A stretch of DNA of 18,105 nt from contig JAAVIG010000195.1 in assembly GCA_014796735.1 (NCBI GenBank), forward strand, positions 1-18,105, given 5' to 3'. Below, piece after piece: positions 1-7,192 of this stretch; the first letter of the stretch is position 1; each line of letters starts with the position of its first letter. The translations under genes and the position numbers were made by a program. The stretch comes from Oscillospiraceae bacterium. GTDB taxonomy: Bacteria > Bacillota > Clostridia > Oscillospirales > Ruminococcaceae. Below the pieces are notes generated by a model. The model was not told the DNA's origin. It did not search any database and saw nothing but the letters and a program-made list of their open reading frames with translations.

Positions 1-60
1 CAGCTTTTGCCTTGTGTTTTCCGCCTGTTCTTTTCGGAATGTCGCTTCATTCTTTGCCAT
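1..60 (-). CDS. N-terminus of an unidentified protein, possibly a TetR-type regulator (partial, runs off left edge)
   Basis: An ATG at 60-58 opens a frame with no stop to the window edge, giving 20 residues (MAKNEATFRKEQAENTRQKL). An AGAGG ribosome binding site lies about 5 bases upstream, and a consensus promoter sits behind it at 102-130. The charged start followed by TRQKL resembles the entry into the first helix of TetR-family repressors, but 20 residues cannot prove that. Tandem 11-bp repeats over the predicted transcription start would fit an autoregulated repressor. It is separated from its upstream neighbour by a terminator, so it is its own transcription unit. Existence of the gene is well supported; family assignment is a weak inference. 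Confidence 0.6.
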   Translation of the reverse strand, partial: MAKNEATFRKEQAENTRQKL

Positions 61-75
61 AATAACCTCTGATTT

Positions 76-97
76 TGTTCAACGATTGTTCAACGAA
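76..97. repeat. Tandem 11-bp repeat, candidate operator over the start site of the left-edge gene
   Basis: TGTTCAACGAT (76-86) is followed directly by TGTTCAACGAA (87-97), ten of eleven positions identical. Read on the minus strand, TTGAAC-AATC-GTTGAA is also a near-perfect dyad with one mismatch. The repeats lie just downstream of the -10 box at 102-107, so they cover the predicted transcription start near position 95 and the first leader bases. That is a normal place for a repressor operator. Function is inferred from position only. Confidence 0.4.
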
Positions 98-101
98 TAT
101 T

Positions 102-130
102 ATTATATTCAGCTTTTTATCAAATGTCAA
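102..130 (-). promoter_or_regulatory. Consensus sigma-A promoter for the left-edge gene
   Basis: On the minus strand a perfect TTGACA (130-125) is followed by a 17-base spacer and a perfect TATAAT (107-102). Transcription should start near position 95, giving a leader of about 35 bases before the ATG at 60. Both hexamers and the spacing match the housekeeping consensus exactly, so a strong promoter that is held in check by a regulator is likely. Confidence 0.8.
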
Positions 131-170
131 TAGAGGTATGTTAATTTTCATTTTTTTTACACATAAAAAA

Positions 171-206
171 TCGGTTAAAAGTATTTCAATTATTTCTTTT
201 AACCGA
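171..206 (-). terminator. Intrinsic terminator after the DHHW gene
   Basis: TCGGTTAAAAG (171-181) and CTTTTAACCGA (196-206) form a perfect 11-bp stem with a 14-base AT-rich loop. On the minus strand the stem is followed at once by TTTTTTATG, a typical U-tract. It lies about 55 bases after the stop of the DHHW gene and would end the leftward acylation operon before the next promoter at 102-130. The stem is AT-rich, so efficiency may be moderate. Confidence 0.7.
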
Positions 207-260
207 CCTTTGATTTATACCGTACTGTTTTTAGAACTTGTTCTCATATCAATCCAATTT

Positions 261-1439
261 TCACTCACACAGATTAAGCCTTATAATATAATCCTTGTCC
301 TCCGAAAAAGTGATAACGTTATAAAGGAAAAGCAGCTGGTCGTAATCACTTAAAGGCGCCATAACCTGAAAATCGGTGTTGATATATCTTAAATCTATCA
401 TGGTGACTTTTTTGTATTCCTTTGACAAAAAAGGAACTATTGAATGGGCGTAGCTGTCCTTGATTATCAGCAGCGACCTGTCGCTTTTGGCGTTTTCGTT
501 TTCAACGGTAACAAGAGGTGAATTTTGTCCTAAGAACGAGGAATATTTGTCCTTTACCTGTAAAAAGCTTCTGAAATACATGCTGTCGTATTCGTCATAA
601 AGCACTTTCCCCGTTTTAGTGTCAAAGTTTTTAAACACCGAGACCTTTACGCTCGGTTCCCCATCCGTTAAGGTGTAATAATCGATAACGTCGGGCGTTA
701 CGTCAAAATCAAGGGTCTTTGAAAACAGAGTGCCTCTGAACTCATTGCTTGCGTGTTCTATGGTAAAAGAATCGTACTTGTAATTGTCATAGTCGAGAAC
801 GGACGCGGCGGCTTCATAGGCGGTAAAAGCGCCGTAGCTCGTCCAGTGGTGGTCGGTGCGGTAATAAATGTAGGAGCTTTTGCGGTCGGTAAGGGCGGAA
901 TAAGCGTCGATTGTGCCCTCAAAGCCCTTTAACTCCGAGTAGAATTTATCTATATACTTTTTCTGACTGCCTACCTCCGCATATTTGGGAACATTGTTCC
1001 GGTATATTTCCTGCGCGTTGGGCACAAGCATAAAGTAGGCGGGAATTTCGGGGTGGTTTTCCGCAAAATTGTTTATTGCTTTCAGGTTTCTTGCGTAAAT
1101 CTCCTCGTCGTAGTCCTTCCAGATCTGCATCATCATATTGTTTTCGATAAAAACACCGTTGGTCTCGGTTTTTCCCAAGGCCGAATCGGTCTTGTTTTTA
1201 AGCACTATCCAGTCCTCGCGTCCGAAAAACCTGTCGGAGATCCAGTCGTCAAAGCCCTCCATAAAGGTCTCTTCCCTGTAGGTCTTTAAGCTGAGCTTAG
1301 GAAACGCGGACAAATACCGGTTTTCATTTTCCGAAAAGGGTGTTTCCTCGGGAGAGAGAAAAACAAGCGTCAAAATCGGCATTGCCGCCAAAAATACGGC
1401 AAAAAACGCTATCATTATCTTTTTATATAAATTTTTCAT
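261..1439 (-). CDS. DHHW/AlgJ-like protein, putative extracytoplasmic O-acetylation enzyme
   Basis: 392 residues. A hydrophobic segment at about residues 8-29 after a Lys-rich start should anchor or export the protein. The name-giving DHHW motif is at 196-199 (T-D-H-H-W-T). A KDSYAHS block at 327-333 precedes a P-F-L and I-D-L-R-Y segment, as in AlgX/AlgJ-type SGNH-fold proteins, so Ser329, Asp196 and His198 are plausible catalytic residues (inferred from the family). The ATG has AGGAAAGGA about 11 bases upstream. It is the last gene of the leftward run, 59 bases after the MBOAT gene and before a terminator. With the MBOAT partner it probably moves acetyl groups onto an extracellular polysaccharide or wall polymer; the substrate cannot be read from the sequence. 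Confidence 0.85.
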   Translation of the reverse strand: MKNLYKKIMIAFFAVFLAAMPILTLVFLSPEETPFSENENRYLSAFPKLSLKTYREETFMEGFDDWISDRFFGREDWIVLKNKTDSALGKTETNGVFIENNMMMQIWKDYDEEIYARNLKAINNFAENHPEIPAYFMLVPNAQEIYRNNVPKYAEVGSQKKYIDKFYSELKGFEGTIDAYSALTDRKSSYIYYRTDHHWTSYGAFTAYEAAASVLDYDNYKYDSFTIEHASNEFRGTLFSKTLDFDVTPDVIDYYTLTDGEPSVKVSVFKNFDTKTGKVLYDEYDSMYFRSFLQVKDKYSSFLGQNSPLVTVENENAKSDRSLLIIKDSYAHSIVPFLSKEYKKVTMIDLRYINTDFQVMAPLSDYDQLLFLYNVITFSEDKDYIIRLNLCE

Positions 1440-1498
1440 ATCTGTGATGTTCCTTTCCTATGAAGAAAGCTTTGTGCGACTGCCTAAAACAACATATT

Positions 1499-2908
1499 TT
1501 AAAAATTAAAATACAGAAACGGATTATAGGTAGCGTCCGCAAGATATGCGGTGGAAAGCACCAGCACCGCCATTTTTGTAAAAGGCGTGATATAATTTAT
1601 AAGCATCGGCACTTTTGATCTGAGCTTTTCAAGTATAAGCTTGAACGCGTCAGTGCAGGCGAAAACGGCTATAACGGTAATTATTCCGTAATTCAAAAGG
1701 TAATACATGCCCCGGCTGTCCGAAAGGATTCCCGTGCCGCCGAACATTGCGCCCATATACCCCAAAGCCGTGGGAATATCCGCCGTATCGAAAAGCACCC
1801 AACCCAATATTACAAGGATCATAGTGTAAAGCCAGGAGAAAAAGGAGGGTATCTTTTCGAGAATTTTTCCGAGAAACAGCTTTTCGATAATGATAACAAC
1901 TCCGTAAAGCACGCCCCAAAGAATGAAATTCCAGCTTGCGCCGTGCCATATACCCGTAAGCAGCCACACCACAGCAAGATTAAGCACTGTCCTGCCTTTC
2001 CCCTTTCTGCTGCCGCCAAGAGGAAAATAAACATAGCTTTTGAACCACGCGCCGAGCGTTATATGCCACCTGCGCCAGAATTCGCTTATACTTTTTGACT
2101 GATAGGGATAATTGAAATTCTGCGGGAAATTAAAGCCCATCATTTTGCCAAGTCCGATAGCCATATCCGAGTAGCCCGAAAAGTCGAAATATATTTGCAG
2201 AGTAAAGGCGATTATGCCGAGCCACGCCGTTAATACCGACAGCTCGCTTTGCTCCATGCCCTTAACGGCCGTCCAGAGCATACCGATATTGTTTGCTATA
2301 AGCACCTTTTTGCCGACGCCCGTTATAAATTTTAAAATACCCTCGTAAATGCAGTCGATGTCGACCGTTCTGTTGTCAAGCTCCGCCGCTATATCGTCAT
2401 AGCGCACGATAGGCCCCGCCACTATCTGCGGGAACAGGGTGACAAAGGCGGCAAAGGAAATCGGGTTTTTCTGCACCTTTATCTTGCCCATGTACATATC
2501 TATGGTGTAGGACATTGACTGAAAGGTAAAGAAGCTTATTCCGATAGGAAGCGGAAGAGCGTGCTTCGGGTCAAAAAGCGACGTTCCGAACAGCGCGTCG
2601 ATATTCTGCATAATAAAGCCGCTGTATTTAAACACGCCCAGCAGTCCCAGATTCATAATCAGGGACACCAGCAAGCATATCAGCTTTACCGTTTTGTTTT
2701 TGTCAAATTTATAGATCAGCAGCCCCGCCGTGTAGTCTATAAGGGTCGAAGCTATCATTATAAGAACGTAAACAGGCTCGCCCCAAGCGTAAAAAATAAG
2801 CCCGCTTATCAATATAAACAAATTCTTGAATTTTTTCGGCACAGCATAGTACAATAAAAGCACTATGGGCAGAAATACAAACATAAAGGTCAGACTTGAA
2901 AAAACCAT
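1499..2908 (-). CDS. MBOAT-family membrane O-acyltransferase (AlgI/PatA/DltB class)
   Basis: 469 residues, a normal length for the family, with many hydrophobic segments from the first residues (MVFSSLTFMFVFLP, the typical family opening). The conserved block FWRRWHITLGAWFKSY is at 277-292, followed by Y-F-P-L-G-G-S at 294-300, and the invariant histidine of GIWHG is His322. LPIGISFFTFQSMSY (119-133) and QIYFDFSGYSDMAIGLG (238-254) are further family blocks. The start has an AAAGGAAAA ribosome binding site. MBOAT proteins carry acyl groups across the membrane to an extracytoplasmic acceptor, and the following DHHW gene is the usual partner. It lies about 50 bases downstream of one copy of the dispersed hairpin element. 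Confidence 0.92.
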   Translation of the reverse strand: MVFSSLTFMFVFLPIVLLLYYAVPKKFKNLFILISGLIFYAWGEPVYVLIMIASTLIDYTAGLLIYKFDKNKTVKLICLLVSLIMNLGLLGVFKYSGFIMQNIDALFGTSLFDPKHALPLPIGISFFTFQSMSYTIDMYMGKIKVQKNPISFAAFVTLFPQIVAGPIVRYDDIAAELDNRTVDIDCIYEGILKFITGVGKKVLIANNIGMLWTAVKGMEQSELSVLTAWLGIIAFTLQIYFDFSGYSDMAIGLGKMMGFNFPQNFNYPYQSKSISEFWRRWHITLGAWFKSYVYFPLGGSRKGKGRTVLNLAVVWLLTGIWHGASWNFILWGVLYGVVIIIEKLFLGKILEKIPSFFSWLYTMILVILGWVLFDTADIPTALGYMGAMFGGTGILSDSRGMYYLLNYGIITVIAVFACTDAFKLILEKLRSKVPMLINYITPFTKMAVLVLSTAYLADATYNPFLYFNF

Positions 2909-2957
2909 ATATTCAACATTTTCCTTTCAGTTGAGCGATGCCGATTCGCCGTCTAAT

Positions 2958-3047
2958 ACTAATCCCTTTTTAAAATGTGGGATTAGTGTTTCGGGTGCAA
3001 TCCCATTTTAAACTGTGGGTATTACGTCAGTTTAAAATGGGATTGGT
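2958..3047. repeat. Dispersed two-hairpin element, copy 1
   Basis: 90 bp, nearly identical to the elements at 9981-10068 and 12247-12336. Hairpin A has perfect 18-bp arms, CAATCCCATTTTAAACTG (2998-3015) and its complement (3028-3045), around a 12-base loop TGGGTATTACGT that is invariant in all copies. Hairpin B has arms ACTAATCCC (2958-2966) and GGGATTAGT (2979-2987). The linker is GTTTCGGGTG. There is no T-run after either hairpin on either strand, so it is not a standard terminator. The end of this copy lies inside the RNase M5-like gene and encodes its last residues and stop. No transposase gene is visible in the window. Confidence 0.9.
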
Positions 3048-3630
3048 CTATCAGCTTCACGGCATTTTCGTATTCCTCTTGCGTGAACATTGTATTCAGC
3101 ACTTCTATTAACGAATTGGTGGAAAGCAGTGACGGGAGAGAAAGAAGCCGAAGCAGCTTTTTTCTTTTTTCCTCCGAATTTTCCTTTCCCGTAAAGCCGT
3201 CGTCAAAAAGTCTGATTTTTGTCGCCCACTCGGTTTTCGGCTTCTCGTTTTCGGAAAGAATGACCCCCGATTTTTCAAAAGCGTTTCTTAAAATATCCGC
3301 CCGTATTCCCTCAACTCCAAGCTTGCCCTCCTTTGAGGGTACGGCTTTTCTTTTTTCCTTTCCGAATATTTCGGGAATATAGATGTTGATAACTTTTCCC
3401 TTTTGGGTGCAGCCCCTTATATAATTCCGTATCTTAAAGCCCGCGCTGTCGCTGTCGGTAAGTATGATAACCCCGCAGCTTTCGGCAAGGCTTTTTATCA
3501 GAGCAAGCTTTTCCTTGTTCTTAAACACGGAAAAGCCGTCGGTTGTGATTATAAGCGCGTCGGTTATGGAGGAAAGCTTTATTTTATCATACTTTCCCTC
3601 TACTATCAACGCTTCCTTTAAATGTATCAT
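3022..3630 (-). CDS. rnmV: Ribonuclease M5-like TOPRIM protein
   Basis: 202 residues. The TOPRIM core fits RNase M5, the low-GC Gram-positive enzyme that matures 5S rRNA: catalytic Glu11 in LIVEGKYD, the D-x-D pair Asp59/Asp61 in ILTDSDSAGFKIRNYI, and KEGKLGVEG at 100-108 matching the family's IGVEH-type segment. The C-terminal part (about 128-195), with RKKLLRLLSLPSLLSTNSL, resembles the DUF4093 tail of this family. The usual TDPD-x-x-G-E block reads TDSDSAGF here, so it may be a paralogue rather than the canonical enzyme. It starts 31 bases after holA with a weak ribosome binding site. The last seven codons (Q-S-H-F-K-L-T) and the stop come from the dispersed hairpin element. Confidence 0.8.
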   Translation of the reverse strand: MIHLKEALIVEGKYDKIKLSSITDALIITTDGFSVFKNKEKLALIKSLAESCGVIILTDSDSAGFKIRNYIRGCTQKGKVINIYIPEIFGKEKRKAVPSKEGKLGVEGIRADILRNAFEKSGVILSENEKPKTEWATKIRLFDDGFTGKENSEEKRKKLLRLLSLPSLLSTNSLIEVLNTMFTQEEYENAVKLIDQSHFKLT

Positions 3631-3661
3631 TTGTTATATTTTGTCCCGTATTCGTATAATG

Positions 3662-4693
3662 TTAACCGTTCATGATTTTTAAAACGGTTTCCTCTAAAAG
3701 CAGCCTTCTGTTTACAGTTGAGGATTTGCACTTTACGTCCGCTTCAAAAATGATCTCCATAGCGTTTCTTAAGTCTTTCATATCCATTTTAGCCGCCTGA
3801 CTGTACTTTTTTGCCGCAAAGGAGGCTTTCATTCCCGTATAGCCGAAATCCGCCGCCACCTGCTGCGGGGGAATACCCTTGTCCTTTGCCGCTTTAGCCG
3901 TATAGTAATCGGAATATACCGTGGATAAAGCCGCCAGCACGGGAATCGGGTCTACTCTTTGCTCAAACAGCTCGTCCAGTATTCTGAACGCGTCCCTTTT
4001 ATTTTTCGCAAGCATTGCGTCTGACAAGGTGAAAACCTTTGTTTCAAGCCTTTTGGCTATCATGCTGTCGATAATTTCTCTTGTTATTTCCTTTCCCTCT
4101 TCAACATAGCAGCAAAGCTTTGTGGTTTCCACCGAAGCCAAATTCAGGTCGCAGGCGGTTATCTCCGCGATATATTCGGCGTTGGTGGGTGAAATAAGCC
4201 TTTTTTGCTTATTGACCTTTTTGCGGATAATATCCCCTATTTTCATTTTGTTAAGGGGCTTAAATTCACAGACAACGGCGTATTTCTTAAAAATTTCCAG
4301 CAGCTTTTTTACTCTCCCTGAACGCAGGGAAAAGCCGCAGCCCGTTAAATAAAAAACCATTACGGTAGTATCGGGAACGTTTTTCAGTATATTTTCAAAA
4401 AACTCAAAATCACCTTCGGGCAGCTTTTCAAGATTAAAGTCGTTTATTAAGATAACCTTATGATCCGCAAAAAACGGCAGTGCCTCCGCGTGATCGGAAA
4501 GCATTGCAAGATCGGGATTGCCGCTTAATTCAAGCAGATTTATATCCGTTTTGACGTCGCCGAAAATTTTGTTTTTTATTCTCATGGCGTAGGTTTTGAC
4601 AAGAAAGCTTTCCTCACCGTAAAAAAAGTATACGGGAGAAAATTTTCCGCTTTTTATATTGCTGATCAACTGTGCCTCGGTCACTGTCGGCAT
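3662..4693 (-). CDS. holA: DNA polymerase III delta subunit
   Basis: 343 residues, the usual length. The N-terminus has the family's FSPVYFFYGEESFLVKTYA block (18-36), followed by LPFFADHKVILINDF in the AAA+-like domain. The C-terminal third has PIPVLAALSTVYSDYYTAKAA and ends in the helical collar region. Delta is the clamp-loader subunit that opens the beta sliding clamp. A clear GGAAGGAA ribosome binding site precedes the ATG, which lies 21 bases after the comEC stop; comEC-holA is a common adjacency in Firmicutes and the two are probably cotranscribed. Confidence 0.93.
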   Translation of the reverse strand: MPTVTEAQLISNIKSGKFSPVYFFYGEESFLVKTYAMRIKNKIFGDVKTDINLLELSGNPDLAMLSDHAEALPFFADHKVILINDFNLEKLPEGDFEFFENILKNVPDTTVMVFYLTGCGFSLRSGRVKKLLEIFKKYAVVCEFKPLNKMKIGDIIRKKVNKQKRLISPTNAEYIAEITACDLNLASVETTKLCCYVEEGKEITREIIDSMIAKRLETKVFTLSDAMLAKNKRDAFRILDELFEQRVDPIPVLAALSTVYSDYYTAKAAKDKGIPPQQVAADFGYTGMKASFAAKKYSQAAKMDMKDLRNAMEIIFEADVKCKSSTVNRRLLLEETVLKIMNG

Positions 4694-4714
4694 TTATTAT
4701 CATTCCTTCCGCGC

Positions 4715-6736
4715 TTAACCTTTGTCCCGTAAAAATCCGTTATCGGTTATTATGTAGCTTGCTTTATCATAGTAAAGGTTTTTGTATATGTTATTTTCGT
4801 CATTGCCGTAAAGTCTTTTGCTTGACGCGAAAATTATTCCGTTTAAATCTTTTATACTGCCGGTATAGCCGTATATAACGGAGATACCGTCATCGACGGG
4901 GTCTTTGGCGGGAGACAGAGAAACGCTGACCCCGTTTATTTTTATCCTGCACCTGTCCCGTTCACTTTGCAAGGTTATTTTATCGCTGTAAACCTCGTTT
5001 GTGTTATCCGGCGGCAAAAATTCCCTGCATGGTATTTTTTGAAATCCGCTTAAGTTATTGTTGCTTTGGTTTATTACTTTTATTACGGAAACCTCGTCGA
5101 TAAAATTGCTTTTTAGATAATCCCCGATAATGTCCAGCAGCTTTTGCGAATCGTCGGACACTGCGATAAATACGCTTCCCTCCTGTTTTGCTATTATACA
5201 GGCGTCGTTTCCGTCGGAATACATGGCAAGACTTGCTTTATCGCGATAATATAGGTTGGACAAAGCGGTAAACGAAAGCATTACGCACAGAGAAATCACC
5301 GCCGCCCGCAGGGTTTTCTTTATATCCTTGAAATAAAGATAGGTAAAAACCGCAAACAGCACCGACAAAATACTTACGGGAACAAAAAAGCTGTAATCGA
5401 GGGTAAAATAAGCGTATCTGAAGCCGCCTATAAGATCGATTATAAAGATCATTGCCTTAGCGCACAGTCCCGAAACAAACATCAGAGCGTTTCCGTTCCC
5501 GCCAAATACCGCAAATAATGCGGCACAAAGCAGTGCGGGAAGAAACAGCGGATATAAAAGCAAATTTGTTATAATTCCCATTACGGAAATTCCGCCGAAA
5601 AATATACAGCTCAAAGGAAAGGTGCATAACACGGCGCAGGCGGAAGCCGCCGCCATGTTTTTTATCGGTGTAAGCTTACTTTTATTAAACCTTTTGCATA
5701 TCATCGGAGAGACCGCCCCCACTCCGAACGTACCTGCCAAGGACAGCAGGAAACCCGCGTCGGTACAGGCGTAAGGGTTTGTCAAGGTCACCGCAAGTAC
5801 GGCTATGCCCATTGAATTTATCACGCTGCTTTTTCTCATAAACGGCTCGGAGCCGTAGTAAACTATAAGCATTATCCCCGCCCTTATTACGGAGGGCGAA
5901 AGCTTGAAAAACAGGGTAAACAAAAGGATAAGCAGGGATAATACAATAAATTTGAAATATCTGTGGTTTTTAAGAGGGGTCAGTGAGATCAGAAGCAAAA
6001 GTATATGAGAAACAACGGTGAGGTGCAGTCCCGAAACTGCGGTAAAATGGCTTATACCCGCTCTTTTGATGTTATCGGAAAGAGAGCTGCTCAAACCGGA
6101 CTTATCGCCAAGAAACATTGCCTTTAGCAGGTCTCCCTCGTCACCCGTTAAAAGACTGCACATCTTATCGCCTATATAGTCGCTGTAATCTGAAACCGAC
6201 TTTTTCAAATTAAAGCCGCTGTTTTCCGCAACCGTTACCCCGCCCCTCGGTGAAGCGGAAAGAAAAATACCCTTTGATTTGTAATAGCTTTTCTCGGCAA
6301 AGACACCGCTGTCCTTCATTACCGACAATTTGACCGTAAATTTTATGCTGTCGCCTACCGAACCGCCGCTGTCCTCACCGAAAAAATTTATATGCGCCTT
6401 TATGCCGTTAATCTCGGTTTCGATCACATAAGCCGCGGTATCGCTGCCGTAATAACGCACATCGGTAATTACGCCGCTTATTTCCGCCGTTTTTCCGTCA
6501 TAAGCCGTTATTGGAAGATACACCGTTAAGGTATAAATTCCGTGAACGCACATTGCAGCAAAGGCGGTAAACAGCGCCAGAGCGGCGGCGGATTTTCTCA
6601 TTTTATAAACCGTTAACGAGAAGATCAGGAGAACAGCCGCGAAAATAAAAACTCCGATTATGGCGGTTCCGAAAAATTCAGCACAAATAAGTCCCGCAAG
6701 GTATGAAAAACCTATCAAGCCTAATTTGTGCTTCAT
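4715..6736 (-). CDS. comEC: ComEC/Rec2-family DNA uptake channel with degenerate C-terminal domain
   Basis: 673 residues. Two or three N-terminal membrane helices (about 5-70) lead to an extracytoplasmic OB-like segment (about 80-170) and then the competence domain, whose hallmark GISHFTAVSGLHLTV is at 227-241, with further membrane helices to about residue 490. The protein forms the channel for single-stranded DNA in competent cells. The C-terminal stretch (about 495-673) sits where most ComEC proteins carry a metallo-beta-lactamase-like domain, but no H-x-H-x-D-H motif is present there. An S-D-G-N-D-A segment (507-512) and I-I-T-D-N-G near the end look like relics of that fold. The ATG has a strong GGAGG site. 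It heads the comEC-holA-rnmV run. Confidence 0.9.
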   Translation of the reverse strand: MKHKLGLIGFSYLAGLICAEFFGTAIIGVFIFAAVLLIFSLTVYKMRKSAAALALFTAFAAMCVHGIYTLTVYLPITAYDGKTAEISGVITDVRYYGSDTAAYVIETEINGIKAHINFFGEDSGGSVGDSIKFTVKLSVMKDSGVFAEKSYYKSKGIFLSASPRGGVTVAENSGFNLKKSVSDYSDYIGDKMCSLLTGDEGDLLKAMFLGDKSGLSSSLSDNIKRAGISHFTAVSGLHLTVVSHILLLLISLTPLKNHRYFKFIVLSLLILLFTLFFKLSPSVIRAGIMLIVYYGSEPFMRKSSVINSMGIAVLAVTLTNPYACTDAGFLLSLAGTFGVGAVSPMICKRFNKSKLTPIKNMAAASACAVLCTFPLSCIFFGGISVMGIITNLLLYPLFLPALLCAALFAVFGGNGNALMFVSGLCAKAMIFIIDLIGGFRYAYFTLDYSFFVPVSILSVLFAVFTYLYFKDIKKTLRAAVISLCVMLSFTALSNLYYRDKASLAMYSDGNDACIIAKQEGSVFIAVSDDSQKLLDIIGDYLKSNFIDEVSVIKVINQSNNNLSGFQKIPCREFLPPDNTNEVYSDKITLQSERDRCRIKINGVSVSLSPAKDPVDDGISVIYGYTGSIKDLNGIIFASSKRLYGNDENNIYKNLYYDKASYIITDNGFLRDKG

Positions 6737-6808
6737 AAATATTATTCCTCCACAATGTGGTTAAACCGACATACTTACTTCTGATTACTACGTACCCGCT
6801 TTCCGAAA

Positions 6809-7150
6809 TCAGGCAAGAGCGGTATTGAGCTTTTTGCCTCCCAAAAGGTGGAAATGAAGATGACGAACCGTCTGTCCGCCGTCCTCGCCCACGTTGGTCA
6901 CAATCCTGAAGCCGTTTTCAAGCTTAAGCTCCCCCGCAAGCTGTGCCGCCACGGTAAAAATCTTCGATACAACGGCGGAGTTTTCGGCATTCAGCATATC
7001 CGCGCCGTCAATATGGTTTTTGGGGATAATGAGAACGTGAACGGGAGCCATGGGGTTAATATCCTTAAAAGCCAATATTTCATCGTCCTCATAAACCTTT
7101 GTTGAGGGGATCTCTCCCGCGATTATTTTGCAAAAAAGGCAGTTTTCCAT
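6809..7150 (-). CDS. hit: HIT-family (histidine triad) nucleotide-binding hydrolase
   Basis: 113 residues, typical of HINT-type proteins. The histidine triad is His97-x-His99-x-His101 in RHLHFHLLGG, with His99 the expected nucleophile. The opening CLFCKIIAGEIPSTKVYED carries the Cys4/Cys7 pair that binds zinc together with histidines in many members, and VHVLIIPKNHI (37-47) is a further family block. These enzymes hydrolyse purine nucleoside phosphoramidates and aminoacyl-adenylates. The gene starts 42 bases after alaS with an AAAGGAGA ribosome binding site, so it is probably in the same transcript; the pairing with an aminoacyl-tRNA synthetase is suggestive, since such enzymes release aminoacyl-AMP. 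Confidence 0.94.
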   Translation of the reverse strand: MENCLFCKIIAGEIPSTKVYEDDEILAFKDINPMAPVHVLIIPKNHIDGADMLNAENSAVVSKIFTVAAQLAGELKLENGFRIVTNVGEDGGQTVRHLHFHLLGGKKLNTALA

Positions 7151-7192
7151 TAAAATTCTCCTTTGTTATCTTTGTTCATTGAACGTTGAACT

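Noticed and set aside
76..97. LexA (SOS) box at the left-edge promoter
   Set aside because: GAAC-N4-GTTG resembles the Firmicute box, but a conserved base is wrong and the tandem repeat explains the pattern better.
75..353. Open frame of 92 codons on the plus strand near the left end
   Set aside because: It crosses the promoter, the terminator hairpin and the 3' end of the DHHW gene, has no ribosome binding site and a low-complexity AT-driven composition.
2958..3047. Hairpin elements as intrinsic terminators
   Set aside because: No T-run follows the stems on either strand in any of the three copies; copy 3 is followed by A residues in the direction of dusB.
6751..6761. CCACA-A-TGTGG inverted repeat before comEC
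   Set aside because: Five-base arms with a one-base gap cannot form an RNA hairpin and are common by chance.
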